Shown piece after piece: positions 26,192-36,200 of a stretch of DNA of 64,000 nt. The notes beneath the pieces were generated by a model. The model did not search any database. It saw only the letters and a list, made by a program, of their open reading frames with translations, and was not told where the DNA came from. The position numbers and the translations under genes were made by a program. Origin of the DNA: Methylobacterium oxalidis (lineage in GTDB: Bacteria; Pseudomonadota; Alphaproteobacteria; Rhizobiales; Beijerinckiaceae); assembly GCF_007992195.1 (NCBI RefSeq), contig NZ_BJZU01000066.1, forward strand, positions 1 to 64,000, read 5' to 3'. Position 1 is the first letter of the stretch. The number at the start of each line of letters is the position of its first letter.

Positions 26192-27042
26192 CCGAGCTCG
26201 AAGGTCGTGATCCCGAAGGTCTCCGCGAGCGGCAGCCCAGGCGCCGCCCCGCGATACATCCGGGCGGTCTCGAAGACCGGCGACAGGCCGAGCGTCTCGG
26301 CAAGCCGCACCGCGGCGCCGTTGGGCTCCGGCACGTCGAGGGCGACCGGTCCGGGCAGGCCGGCGACGAGCCCGGCGAGGAGCGCGGACGCCGCGTCGGC
26401 GTCCGGGGCGAACAGGGGCCCGACCTTGTGACCGTGCCGGCAGGCGCGCACGACGCCGTAGCCCGCGACCGCGCCGTCCGCGACGAGGGCGCGGACCCCG
26501 CGCCCGCCGCCGAGCCAGCAGCGCAGGAACGCCTCGCGCGGCGCGGGGAAGAAGCGCCGGTCGAACGCCAGTACCGCCGGCAGGAGCGCCGCGTCGACGG
26601 GGACGACGCGCGGATCGGGCGGGCCGGACGGGCGCGGCGTGCCGGAGAAGCGGACGTTGCGGTGGGCGAGGACGAACCCGGCGCGCGCGTAGGCCCCCTG
26701 CTGCTCCACCACCCCGTCGAGCCCGACCGTGCCGCCGGGAAGCCGTCCGAGACCGGCCTCCCAGAGCCGGCGCCCGAGGCCCTGCCCGCGGCGGTCCGGC
26801 CGCACGATGAAGAGGCCGAGGAAGCCGAATGCCTCGCCGTAGCGGACCAGGGAGATCGAGCCGGCGGGCGCGTCCCCGTCGTGCAGCATCAGGAAGCCGC
26901 CCGGATCGGCCGCGCGGAAGCAGGCGCCGTCGTCGAGGCCCGGGTTCCAGCCCTCGGCCGCGGCCCAGTCGAGGGCAAGCCCGAGCTCGGCCGGGGACAT
27001 GGTCCGGATGCTGATCCCGTCTCCGGGATGGGGGCTCGCCAT
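26188..27042 (-). CDS. GNAT-family N-acetyltransferase with second C-terminal domain
   Basis: 284 residues from ATG 27042 (GAGGAG upstream). The N-terminal GNAT domain covers about 10-130, with the acetyl-CoA loop RPDRRGQGLGRRLW near residue 76. A C-terminal domain (about 150-275) resembles the second acetyltransferase-like domain (Acetyltransf_18 type) found in this subfamily, with LPGPVALDVPEPNGAAVRL. It should transfer acetyl groups to a small molecule or protein amine; the substrate is unknown. It stands alone, convergent with the DUF4239 gene and separated by 110 bases from the IorB gene upstream. Confidence 0.85.
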   Translation of the reverse strand: MASPHPGDGISIRTMSPAELGLALDWAAAEGWNPGLDDGACFRAADPGGFLMLHDGDAPAGSISLVRYGEAFGFLGLFIVRPDRRGQGLGRRLWEAGLGRLPGGTVGLDGVVEQQGAYARAGFVLAHRNVRFSGTPRPSGPPDPRVVPVDAALLPAVLAFDRRFFPAPREAFLRCWLGGGRGVRALVADGAVAGYGVVRACRHGHKVGPLFAPDADAASALLAGLVAGLPGPVALDVPEPNGAAVRLAETLGLSPVFETARMYRGAAPGLPLAETFGITTFELG

Positions 27043-27152
27043 CGCGCACCGCTCCTCGCCGCCGGTCCGGGCGAGGCCCGGACGCGCTGCCGCCGCGGAG
27101 TCAGGATAATGCATCCGCGGCGGCCTGGAACCCGGGCCGCCCGGAAGGCCCC

Positions 27153-29420
27153 TCAGGCCGCCGTGAGGCGGGCCTTGCTGAGCGGCAGGCTGCGCAGCCG
27201 CTGCCCCGTGAGCGCGGCCACCGCGTTGACCACGGCGGGGGGCACGCCGGGCAGGCCCGGCTCGCCGATGCCGCCCATCGGGGCGCCGCTCTCGACGATC
27301 GCCACGTGGATCCGCGGCATCCGCGTCCGGTCGAGGATCGGGTAGGCGTCGAAGTTGCGCGCCTGGCGCTGGCCGCCCTCGTAGACCACCTGCTCCAGGA
27401 GCGTCGCCGAGAGACCGAGCGCGGCCGCGCCCTCGACCTGACGCTTGACGATGCTCGGGTTGACGACGCTGCCCGGGTCGATCGCGATCCAGAGGTCGTG
27501 CACCCGCGCCTCGCCGTCCTCCAGCGAGACCTCGGCGATGGTGGCCGTCTCCGAGCCGAAGGGAGAGGCCATCGAGACGCCCCGCGCCCGCCGGCCGCCC
27601 TCCGGCCCCGCGAAGGGGCCGCGCTTCCAGCCCCCCGCGAGGTCGGCCGCCGCCTGCAGCAGGGTGCGGTGGCGCGGGCTGTCCCTGAGGAGCGCCATGC
27701 GCAGCGCGAACGGATCCTGGCCGCCGGCCTCGGCGATCTCGTCGAGGAAGCTCTCGTAGAAGTAGTCGTTCATCGAGTGCCCGACCGAGCGCCAGAAGGC
27801 GATCGTGACCGGGTGTGGCACCTTCACGTAGTCGAGCCTGCGGTTCGGGATCGCGTAGGGCTTCTTGTCGAGGCCCTCGACCACCGAGGAATCGACCGGG
27901 CTCTTGAAGATCGAGCCGAACCAGCGGCCGATCGGCCCCTCGCCGACCGCGCGCGTCGTCAGGGCGACCGGCAGTCCGTCCCGGCCGATCGCCGCCCGGA
28001 AGCGCACGAAGCCGAGCGGGCGCACCGCGTCCATGCCGAACTCCTCCTCGCGCGACCAGAGCACGCGGACGGGCCGGCCCGTGGCCTTCGCCAGCAGGAT
28101 CGCCTGCGGGAAGGGGTTGCCCGGCCCGTAGAAGAAGTGGCGCCCGAAGAAGCCGCCGAGCATCGGCGAGTGGATGCGCACCCCGTCGGGCTGGAGCCCG
28201 GCGACCTTGGCGGCGACCTGCTGGAACACCTCCGGCATCTGGTTCGGCAGCCAGAGGTCGAGGCTCCCGTCCGGCGCGAACCGCGCCACCGAGGCCGGCG
28301 GCTCCAGCTGCGCGTGCGCGAGGTAGGGCGCGTCGTACTCCGCCTCGATCACCGTCGCGGCCCCGGCGAAGGCCGCCTCGACGTTCCCCTCCTGCTCGGC
28401 CGCGATGCCGGGCTCGGTGGAGGATTTCAGGGCGGCGAGCATCGCGGCCGAGGAGAACGCGCCCGAGACGGTGGCGACGCCCTCCGGCGCCGGCTCGGTC
28501 CAGGTGACCGCGAGGGCCTCGACGGCCTTGCGGGCCCGCCACCAGGATTCCGCCACGACCGCCACCGCGCCGGGCAGGCGGTGGACCGAGTGGACGCCGG
28601 GCATCGCGCGCACCTCCGCCTCGTTGGCGACCGAGCGCGGCTCGGTGCCGAGATGGGGCGCGTGGACCACGGCGGCGTGCAGCATGCCGTCGAGGCGGAT
28701 GTCGATCGCGTACTCGGCCCGGCCCGTGGACTTGTCGCGGGCATCGAGGCGCGGCACCGGCTTGCCGATGTAGCGGAAGGTCTTCGGATCCCTCAGGGGC
28801 ACGTCGTCGCGCGGGACGAGCGCGAGTGCGGCCTCGGCGAGGTCGCCGTAGCCGAGCGCGCGGCCGGACGCTCCGTGCAGGACGCGGCCGTTCTCGGTCG
28901 TCAGCTCGTCCTGGCGCACGGCGAGGCGGGCGGCGGCGGCCCGCAGCAGCATCTCGCGGGCGGTGGCGCCGAGGCGGCGCATCGCGTCGAAGCTGGAGCG
29001 GGTCGAGAAGCTGCCGCCCGTCAGGCGCAGGCCGTTGACGACGGCGTAGTCGGGCCCCGGCGGGGCGCATTCCACGGAGAAGCGGGCGGGGTCGAGGTCG
29101 AGCTCCTCGCCGATGGTCTGGGCGAGCCCCGTGTTGATGCCCTGGCCGCCCTCCACGAAGGGGCTCAGGAGCCGGACCGTGCCGTCAGGCCGGATCTCCA
29201 GGAAAGCGGCGACGCGGGTGCCCGGTTTCGGCGCGATGGCGCCCGCGCCCTCCGCCGGCGAGCCGCCGGCGCGGGCGGGCCCGGCGCGCAGGCCGACGCC
29301 GAGGAGGAGCGCGCCCGAACCGGCGCCGAGGAAGCCGCGGCGGGACAGGTTGCGCACGGGCTCGCGCGCGGTAGACGCGCCGGAAGCGGCGGCGAGGAGC
29401 GGCGGGGTGAGATCGTTCAT
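27153..29420 (-). CDS. Molybdopterin-binding large subunit of xanthine oxidase-family dehydrogenase (IorB-like)
   Basis: 755 residues from ATG 29420. A twin-arginine signal (SRRGFLGAGSGALLLG, Arg26-Arg27) marks periplasmic export. Domains follow the aldehyde oxidase/xanthine dehydrogenase molybdopterin-binding fold as in isoquinoline 1-oxidoreductase beta subunit; the catalytic Glu is probably in GGIGEPGLP near residue 714. It pairs with the 2Fe-2S subunit encoded just upstream (14 bases apart). No cytochrome c subunit is adjacent, so the electron acceptor is unclear. The substrate may be an aldehyde or N-heterocycle; the name iorB reflects similarity only. Confidence 0.88.
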   Translation of the reverse strand: MNDLTPPLLAAASGASTAREPVRNLSRRGFLGAGSGALLLGVGLRAGPARAGGSPAEGAGAIAPKPGTRVAAFLEIRPDGTVRLLSPFVEGGQGINTGLAQTIGEELDLDPARFSVECAPPGPDYAVVNGLRLTGGSFSTRSSFDAMRRLGATAREMLLRAAAARLAVRQDELTTENGRVLHGASGRALGYGDLAEAALALVPRDDVPLRDPKTFRYIGKPVPRLDARDKSTGRAEYAIDIRLDGMLHAAVVHAPHLGTEPRSVANEAEVRAMPGVHSVHRLPGAVAVVAESWWRARKAVEALAVTWTEPAPEGVATVSGAFSSAAMLAALKSSTEPGIAAEQEGNVEAAFAGAATVIEAEYDAPYLAHAQLEPPASVARFAPDGSLDLWLPNQMPEVFQQVAAKVAGLQPDGVRIHSPMLGGFFGRHFFYGPGNPFPQAILLAKATGRPVRVLWSREEEFGMDAVRPLGFVRFRAAIGRDGLPVALTTRAVGEGPIGRWFGSIFKSPVDSSVVEGLDKKPYAIPNRRLDYVKVPHPVTIAFWRSVGHSMNDYFYESFLDEIAEAGGQDPFALRMALLRDSPRHRTLLQAAADLAGGWKRGPFAGPEGGRRARGVSMASPFGSETATIAEVSLEDGEARVHDLWIAIDPGSVVNPSIVKRQVEGAAALGLSATLLEQVVYEGGQRQARNFDAYPILDRTRMPRIHVAIVESGAPMGGIGEPGLPGVPPAVVNAVAALTGQRLRSLPLSKARLTAA

Positions 29421-29434
29421 GGCGCCCTCCCCTC

Positions 29435-29881
29435 TCAGGCCGCGGCGCGGCGCACGGCGGCGCCGATGACGTTGTAGGTGCCGCAGCGGCAGAGGTTGGT
29501 CATCGCCTCCGCGATGTCCGCGTCGGTCGGCTTCGGGTTCTGCTTCAGAAGGCTCGTGGCGGCCATGACCTGGCCGGACTGGCAGTAGCCGCACTGGGGC
29601 ACCTCGATGCCGACCCAGGCCTCCACAACCCGGCGGCCGACCGGATCCTGCTCGATCGCCTCGATGGTGGTGACGGCCTGCGCGCCGACGCCGTCGAGCG
29701 GCATCTGGCAGGAGCGGGTCGCCTGCCCGTCGATCAGCACCGTGCAGGCACCGCACTGGCCGATGCCGCAGCCGTACTTCGTGCCGGTGAGGTGGAGATC
29801 GTCGCGCAGGACGAAGAGGAGCGGCGTATCCGGCTCGGCATCCACGGAATGTTCGCGGCCGTTGATCGTCAGCTTGATCAT
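29435..29881 (-). CDS. 2Fe-2S small subunit of xanthine oxidase-family dehydrogenase (IorA-like)
   Basis: 148 residues from ATG 29881, with GGGAGG upstream. It carries both [2Fe-2S] sites: plant-ferredoxin type Cys38, Cys43, Cys46, Cys58 (YGCGIGQCGACTVL) and the second pair Cys97, Cys100, Cys131, Cys133 (CGYCQSGQ; LCRCGTY). It passes electrons from the molybdenum centre of the partner. It has no signal peptide, so it is probably carried out with the Tat-bearing large subunit. The two genes form an operon; the GlxA-type regulator lies 105 bases upstream in the same orientation. Confidence 0.92.
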   Translation of the reverse strand: MIKLTINGREHSVDAEPDTPLLFVLRDDLHLTGTKYGCGIGQCGACTVLIDGQATRSCQMPLDGVGAQAVTTIEAIEQDPVGRRVVEAWVGIEVPQCGYCQSGQVMAATSLLKQNPKPTDADIAEAMTNLCRCGTYNVIGAAVRRAAA

Positions 29882-29986
29882 CGCGTGGTCCTCCCGGTCG
29901 AGGTGCGAGGCATGGCTATGCTTATGGCGATCCCCGGCGCACCGAAATGTCATAATCCCATCGTTTCAGGACATCGCCGGCCCCGC

Positions 29987-30937
29987 TCAGGCCGGTGCCG
30001 GCAGGCGCGTCTCGCGCCGGAACGCCCCCGGGTTGCGCCCGTAGATCCGCAGGAAGGCGCGGCGCATGCGCTCCCGGTCGGCGAAGCCGGTCTCCGCCGC
30101 GATCACCTCGAGGGAGTGCCGCCCCTGGGCGAGCATCACCCGCGCCGCGTCGGCGCGCAGGCGCTCGATCACCTTGGCCGGGGGCTGGCCGAGCTCCGCG
30201 TGGAAGGCGCGGCTGAACTGGCGCGGCGAGAGCCGGGCGATCTCCGCGAGCTGGGAGACGGTGAGCGCCTCGCGCAGGTTCAGGCGCGCGAAGTCGAGCG
30301 CCCGCTGGATGCGGTCGGACCGCGGCTCGAGGTCGATCAGGCTCGACGCCTGCGGCTGCGCGCCGAACCGGCGCCGGTCGAGGAGCATGCGGCGCGCGAC
30401 CTCCCGGGCCGTCGGCCGGCCGAGGTCGTCCTCCACGAGGGCGAGCGCCATGTCGATCGAGGCGGTCATCCCGGCCGAGGTCCAGACCGTGCCGTCGTTG
30501 ACGAAGATCCGGTCGGTCTCGACCCGCAGGTCGGGGTAGCGCGCCTGGAGAGCGGCGGTGTTCAGCCAGTGGGTCGTGGCCCGGCGGCCCCCGAGGAGGC
30601 CGATCTCGGCCAGCACGAAGACGCCGGTGCAGAAGCTGGCGACCCGGCGCGCCCCCGCCGCCGACCGGGCCGCGTAGTCGAGGAGCGCGGGAGAGCCCGC
30701 CTCCATCCCCGTGAACGCGCCGATGATGAAGGTGTCGAAGGCGCCCGGGGCGGCGTCGACGGGCTCGGTCTCCACGCCGAACCCCACGTTGGTCGGGACG
30801 CTGCCGCCCCGCTCCGAGACCAGCCGGACCTCGTAGGCCCGGCTGCCCGCGACGCCGTTCGCGGCCTGGAACACCGAGAGCGCGGCGAGCGACATCAGCT
30901 TGAGCTCGGGAATGGCCAGCACGCCTATGGTCAGCAT
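29987..30937 (-). CDS. GlxA-type transcriptional regulator (DJ-1/PfpI + AraC)
   Basis: 316 residues. The N-terminal DJ-1/PfpI-like domain (about 1-180) includes the nucleophile-elbow region VASFCTGVFVLAE; the C-terminal AraC/XylS double HTH spans about 205-305 (FARLNLREALTVSQLAEIA and SPRQFSRAFHAELG). Such proteins usually activate neighbouring catabolic genes in response to small molecules. Position just upstream of iorAB, same strand, makes that pair a likely target. The long palindrome at 31039-31076 lies 102-139 bases before its start. Confidence 0.88.
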   Translation of the reverse strand: MLTIGVLAIPELKLMSLAALSVFQAANGVAGSRAYEVRLVSERGGSVPTNVGFGVETEPVDAAPGAFDTFIIGAFTGMEAGSPALLDYAARSAAGARRVASFCTGVFVLAEIGLLGGRRATTHWLNTAALQARYPDLRVETDRIFVNDGTVWTSAGMTASIDMALALVEDDLGRPTAREVARRMLLDRRRFGAQPQASSLIDLEPRSDRIQRALDFARLNLREALTVSQLAEIARLSPRQFSRAFHAELGQPPAKVIERLRADAARVMLAQGRHSLEVIAAETGFADRERMRRAFLRIYGRNPGAFRRETRLPAPA

Positions 30938-31038
30938 CGGCTCGACATTCCTCCGAACCTATCCGTGTCGGTGCACGCGAAGGTTGTACCTCGCCGCTCC
31001 GCAAGGGAACCCGGTCGCGCGCTCCGGTCCGCTAGCGT

Positions 31039-31076
31039 CCGCTCACATTAGATGCATATACATCTAATGTGAGCGG
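31039..31076. promoter_or_regulatory. Perfect 16-bp inverted repeat with 6-base centre
   Basis: CCGCTCACATTAGATG (31039-31054) and its exact complement (31061-31076) surround CATATA. It sits 56 bases after the SLAC1 stop and about 100 bases before the GlxA-type start. The AT-rich centre and lack of a T-run favour an operator over a terminator, but either is possible. Confidence 0.55.
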
Positions 31077-31131
31077 TGTGCCCGCCCCGGGCCGGCCGCG
31101 CAAGTGTCCGGGCGCACGCGCCGCCCGGCCC

Positions 31132-32151
31132 TCAGCCGCTCAGCGCCCGCAGCTCGCCCCGGGCGATGCCGAGGAGGGTGCGGCCGGCGAGCCCCGCGAT
31201 GACGAGCGTGGCGAAGGCCAGCAGCGCCAGGGCGATCGCGTCGGCGACGGGCGAGCCCGCATGGTCCGCGTAGCGCAGGGCCGCGGCGGCGGTCGCGGCG
31301 AGCGGGAAGCTCACGGCCCACCACGAGACCCGGAACGGACAGCAGAAGGGCAGGTCGCGCTGGCGCCCGACGAGCACGGCGAGCACGAACAGGGTCAGCA
31401 TGAACAGCGCCTCCGCGAAGGCGTCGATGCGCCCCGTGACCGCGACGTAGCTGGAGAAGCCGACCGCGAAGGGCGCGATCAGGATCATCAGGGTCGGCCG
31501 CAGCGCCGCCGGCAGGGGTTCCTCGAACAGGAGCCGCGAGAAGATCAGCGTGAACAGGGGCAGCGCGAAGAACAGGCCGACGCTCAGGCCGAACTGGCCG
31601 ACCGCGTGGGCCGCCGGCAGGTCGAGGACGGGCAACGCGAGGGGCAGGTCGAAGAGCCCGACCACGGGGACGACCCAGGCCGGCGTGGCGTGGGCGACCT
31701 GCTGGCGGCTGCCCATCCAGCGGCTGACGATCACGAGGGCGAACACGACCATGGCGGCGGCGGCCAGGATCCAGATGCCGCGGGCGAGCACGGGGGCGGA
31801 GCGCGCGAGCAGGATCGGGATCAGCAGGAGGCTGATCAGGATGGTGCCGAACAGGTTTCCGGCGATCGGATGGTTGAACTCGGCCACCACCGCAGCCCGG
31901 GCGGTGACGACCTTCGCGCCGTAGGCGAGCGCCAGGGCCGCGAAGGCGGCGAGCGCCACCCAGCCGACCGCGTCGGCGACGAGGGCGGGCACGCCGTAGC
32001 GCTGGCCGGCGAGCCGCCACGCTACGCTGAGCCCGGTGAGGCCCATGACGGAGCCGAACAGGCTCACCGGCAGGTACTCGAAATGCTGTCTGCGGACGCT
32101 CCCGGCCGGGCGCGCGGCGGCCTCGGCCTCGGGAACGGAGATCGTGCTCAT
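31132..32151 (-). CDS. SLAC1/TDT-family anion channel or dicarboxylate transporter
   Basis: 339 residues with about ten membrane helices, matching the TehA/SLAC1 family (plant SLAC1 anion channel, bacterial TehA, Mae1). Helices include LVADAVGWVALAAFAALALA and LFGTILISLLLIPILLA. The motif EFNHPIAGNLFGT near residue 91 is typical of the bacterial members. Function is probably passive anion or organic-acid export; the substrate is unknown. It is divergent from the AraC regulator at 32301, with a 149-base shared promoter region, so that regulator is its likely controller. Confidence 0.85.
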   Translation of the reverse strand: MSTISVPEAEAAARPAGSVRRQHFEYLPVSLFGSVMGLTGLSVAWRLAGQRYGVPALVADAVGWVALAAFAALALAYGAKVVTARAAVVAEFNHPIAGNLFGTILISLLLIPILLARSAPVLARGIWILAAAAMVVFALVIVSRWMGSRQQVAHATPAWVVPVVGLFDLPLALPVLDLPAAHAVGQFGLSVGLFFALPLFTLIFSRLLFEEPLPAALRPTLMILIAPFAVGFSSYVAVTGRIDAFAEALFMLTLFVLAVLVGRQRDLPFCCPFRVSWWAVSFPLAATAAAALRYADHAGSPVADAIALALLAFATLVIAGLAGRTLLGIARGELRALSG

Positions 32152-32300
32152 GGCGGCGGACTCTCGCTCGAATCGTCGATGGACGAGAGCTATGCCGCGG
32201 CGAGCCCGCCCTCGATGGCCGATCGGCGCAATCGGATGTCGGGGCGGATCAATCGCTGCTATTGTCAGTTGCAGCGGGGCCGGCCCGCCCGGAGCATGGC

Positions 32301-33248
32301 GTGCAGGCGATCCCCACCGACGCGACGGCCGACGCTCTGACGGGTCTCGCGCCGATGCTTCGGGTGCGGCCCGAGCTGCAGGACCTGTGCTGGTTCAGCG
32401 GCCCCTGGCGCTCCGAACACCCGGCCGAGCCGGCGGGGTTCGCGCCCTTCCACATCGTCACGCAGGGCGCCTGCCGGATCCGCGTCGCGAGCCTGCCGCC
32501 GCTCGATCTCGGCGCCGGCGACGTCGTCCTGCTGCCGCAGGGCGAGGCCCACGCGATCGGCGACGGCTCCGGCGCCGGGCACGGGCCGCCCGTGCGGGTG
32601 CGTGCCCACGGCAGCGTCCGCTTCAAGAGCAACGTCGCGGCCGAGCCCGAGACGGAGGTGATCTGCGGCCGGCTGCATTTCGGTGCCGGGATCGGCGGCC
32701 TCGTCCCGGCCCTGCTGCCCCGGATGATCGTGATGCGGACCGAGGGCGAGACCGCCCTGCGCATCCGGGCCCTGATCCTGGCGATCCGGGACGAGCTCGG
32801 GCAGGCGCGGGTGGGCGCGGCGGCCATCGCCGCCGACCTCGCGAGCGCGCTCCTGATGATGGCCCTGCGCGCGCATCTCGAGACCGACCGGGCGGGCAGC
32901 AGCCTGCTGCGGCTCCTCTCGGAGGCGGCGACGGCGCGCCTGCTCAGGTCCCTCGCCCTGGACCCGGCGCGTGCCTGGACGCTCGACGCCATGGCGGAGG
33001 AGGCGCATGTCTCGCGGGCGACCCTGGTCCGGGCCTTTCGCCGCGCCGCCGGTCTCGCGCCGCTCACCTTCCTGACCGACCTGCGGCTCGCGCTGGCCCA
33101 GCACCGGCTCGCCACGAGCGATGCCCCGCTCGGCCGGATCGCCGCGGAGGTCGGCTACGAATCCGAGAGCGCGTTCAGCCGGGCCTTCCTGCGCCGCTTC
33201 GGCCTGCGCCCCGGCGAGGCGCGCCGGGTCGCCCGGCCCGCCGCCTGA
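32301..33248 (+). CDS. AraC-family regulator with cupin-type sensor domain
   Basis: 315 residues from GTG 32301, which has GGAG six bases upstream; the more upstream TTG lacks a site. The N-terminal cupin-like AraC_binding_2/6 domain spans about 1-180 (GACRIRVASL, DVVLLPQGEAHAIGDG), and the C-terminal AraC DNA-binding domain about 210-310 (WTLDAMAEEAHVSRATLVRA and GYESESAFSRAFLRRFG). It is divergent from the SLAC1 gene and probably regulates it. It converges on the RND permease with an 11-base gap. Confidence 0.88.
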   Translation: MQAIPTDATADALTGLAPMLRVRPELQDLCWFSGPWRSEHPAEPAGFAPFHIVTQGACRIRVASLPPLDLGAGDVVLLPQGEAHAIGDGSGAGHGPPVRVRAHGSVRFKSNVAAEPETEVICGRLHFGAGIGGLVPALLPRMIVMRTEGETALRIRALILAIRDELGQARVGAAAIAADLASALLMMALRAHLETDRAGSSLLRLLSEAATARLLRSLALDPARAWTLDAMAEEAHVSRATLVRAFRRAAGLAPLTFLTDLRLALAQHRLATSDAPLGRIAAEVGYESESAFSRAFLRRFGLRPGEARRVARPAA

Positions 33249-33264
33249 GGAGACCGCCTCAGGC
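33243..33264. terminator. Bidirectional hairpin containing both stop codons
   Basis: GCCTGAGG (33243-33250) pairs perfectly with CCTCAGGC (33257-33264) around AGACCG. The TGA of the AraC gene and the stop of the RND permease gene both lie in the stem. Confidence 0.6.
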
Positions 33265-36200
33265 GCGGTCGGCGACCGGGGGCGGGCCCGCCTGAGGCGC
33301 CCCCTTCCGGCCCGCGCGCCACTCCTCGATCCGCTGCAGGACCACGTAGAGCGAGGGCACGAACAGCACCGCGAGGCACGTCGAGGCGAGCATGCCGCTG
33401 AACACCGCGATGCCGATCGACTTGCGGGCGGAGGCGCCGGCCCCGCTCGCCGTGACGAGCGGCAGCACGCCGAGGATGAAGGCGAAGGAGGTCATGAGGA
33501 TCGGGCGGAAGCGCAGCCGCGCGGCCTCCACCGCGGCGGCGGCGATCTCCATGCCCTCCTGGCGCTTCTCGCGGGCGTACTCGACGATGAGGATCGCGTT
33601 CTTGCTGGCGAGCGCGATCAGCAGGACGAGGCCGATCTGCGTGTAGAGGTTGTTGGCGGCCCCGAGCCCCATGAGCGCGCCGACCGTGCCGAGGAGCGCG
33701 AGCGGAACGCCGAGCAGCACCGCGAGCGGCAGGATCCAGCTCTCGTACTGGCCGGCCAGCACGAAGTAGACGAGCACGAGGGCGAGCGCGAACACCACGT
33801 AGATCTGCGTGCCGACCGCCTTCTCCTGGTAGGACATGGCGGTCCAGTCGAAGCCTGCGCCGGGCGGGAGCACGCTGCCGGCGATCTGCTCCATCAGGCC
33901 GAGCGCCTCGCCCGAGCTGTAGCCCGTGGCGGCGCCTCCGACGATGGTGGCGGTCGGGTAGAGGTTGTAGAGGCTGACGAGGGGCGGCCCCTGCACCGTC
34001 TTCACCGTGACGATGGTCCCGAGCGGCACCATCGTGCCGTTGCCCGCCTTCACGTAGAGGTTCGCGATGTCCTCGGGCCGCAGCCGGTAGTCCGGGGCCG
34101 CCTGCACGTAGACCTGGAAGGTGCGGCCGAACTTGTTGAACTGCGTCACGTAGGACGAGCCGACGTAGCTCGACAGGGTCGAGAAGACCTGCCCCACCGT
34201 GACGCCGAGCGCCTCCGCCTTGACCCGGTCCACGAGGACCGAGAGTTGCGGCGCGCCGGCCCGGAACGAGGTGTTCAGGCGCTGGAGCGCGGATTGCGAG
34301 CTCCCGTTCGCCACGATGGTGCGGGCGAGGCTCTCGAGGAGCGCGTAGTCGAAGCTGCCGTTGCGCAGCTCCACCTGCATGGTGAAGCCGCTGGCGTTGC
34401 CGATGCCCTGGATCGGCGGCGGCACCAGCACGAAGGTCGCCGCTCCCTCGATCTCCTCCAGGCCCCGGTTCAGGTGCCCGATGAGGCTGCGCAGGTCCTG
34501 CCCCGTCGCCTTCTCGCGCGCGTCCCAGTCCTTCAGGATCACGTAGGCGACGCCGGCATTGGGCAGCGAGGCGTTGGAATCGAGCACCGAGATGCCACTG
34601 ATCGTGAGCACCTGATCGACGCCCGGGACCTCCTTCGCCAGGGCGCTGACCCGCTGCATCACCGCGTCGGTGCGCTCCTTGGCGGCGCCGTCCGGCAACT
34701 GCGCGCCGACGAGGACGTAGCCCTGGTCCTCGATCGGCAGGAAGGCGGTGGGCAGGCGCGTCAGGCCCCAGGCGGCCACGCCCCCGAGCGCGAGCGCCGC
34801 CAGCACCATGGCGAGGCTGTGCCGGACCATGCGGGCGATCAGGCGGGCATAGGCCGCCTCGGCGGCGTCGTAGACCCGGTTGAAGGCCCGGAACAGCACG
34901 TTGCGCCGCTCGGGCGGCACGGGCGGGCGCAGCCAGAGCGCGCACTGGGTCGGCTTCAGCGTCATCGCGTTGACGGCGCTGATCAGCGCGGTGGCGGCGA
35001 TCACCAGGGCGAACTGCTTGTAGAGCTGGCCGGTCAGGCCGGGCAGGAAGGCGGCCGGGATGAAGACCGACATCAGCACGAGGGTGATGCCGATGATCGG
35101 GCCGAACAGCTCGTCCATGGCCTTCTCGGCGGCGAGCTTCGGCGGCAGGCCGCGCTCGATGTGGCGTGCGACGCCCTCGACGATCACGATGGCGTCGTCC
35201 ACCACGATGCCGATGGCGAGCACGATCGCGAACAGGGTCGAGAGGTTGACCGTGAAGCCGAGCGCGGCCATCGCCGCGAAGGCGCCGATGATGGTGACCG
35301 GCACGGTCGTCGCGGGAACGAGCATCGCCCGCCAGTCCTGCACGAACACCATGATGACGATGAGCACGAGGATCCCGGCCTCGAACAGCGTGACGTAGAC
35401 CTCGCGGATCGAGGCCTCGACGAAGGCCGTCGTGTCGAAGGGCACCGCGTAGACGAGGCCGGGCGGGAAGCTCCTGCCCAGCGTGTCCATGCGGGCCCGG
35501 ACCTCGCCCGCCACCGAGATCGCGTTCGCCTCGGGCAGCTGGTAGATCCCGATGCCGGCCGCGGGCTGGCCGTTCAGCGTGAAGGACTGGCTGTAGGTCT
35601 GGGCGCCGAGCTCGACCCGGCCGACGTCGCGCAGCCGCGTGATGCGCCCGCCGTCCTGCGCGTCGGCCTTGAGGACGATGTTCTCGAAGTCGGGGGCGTT
35701 GTCGAGCCGCCCGTTCACGTTGATCGTGTACTGGAAGTCCTGGCCCCGCGGGGCGGGCGGCATCCCGACCGCGCCCGCCGTCACCTCCTGGCTCTGCTGC
35801 TGCACGAGGCTGATCACGGTGTCCGGCGTCAGCCCGCGGGCCTGCACGAGGTCGGGGTCGAGCCAGATCCGCATGGCGTACTGGCCGGCGCCGAACACCG
35901 TCACGCTGCCGACGCCGGGCAGCCGCGCCAGTTCGCTCTGGAGGTTGATGACGCCGTAATTGGCGAGGAACAGGCTGTCGTAGCGCCCGTCCGGCGAGGA
36001 CAGCGTGACGAACTGGAGGATCGCGGTCGACTTCTTCTGCGTCGTCACCCCCTGCACCTGCACGGCCTGCGGCAGCTGGGACATCGCGATGGCGACGCGG
36101 TTCTGCACCAGCACCTGGGCCTGGTCGGCGTTGGTGCCGATCGCGAAGGTGACGGTGAGCGTGTAGGTGCCGTCGCTCGCGCTCGTCGACTGCATGTAGA

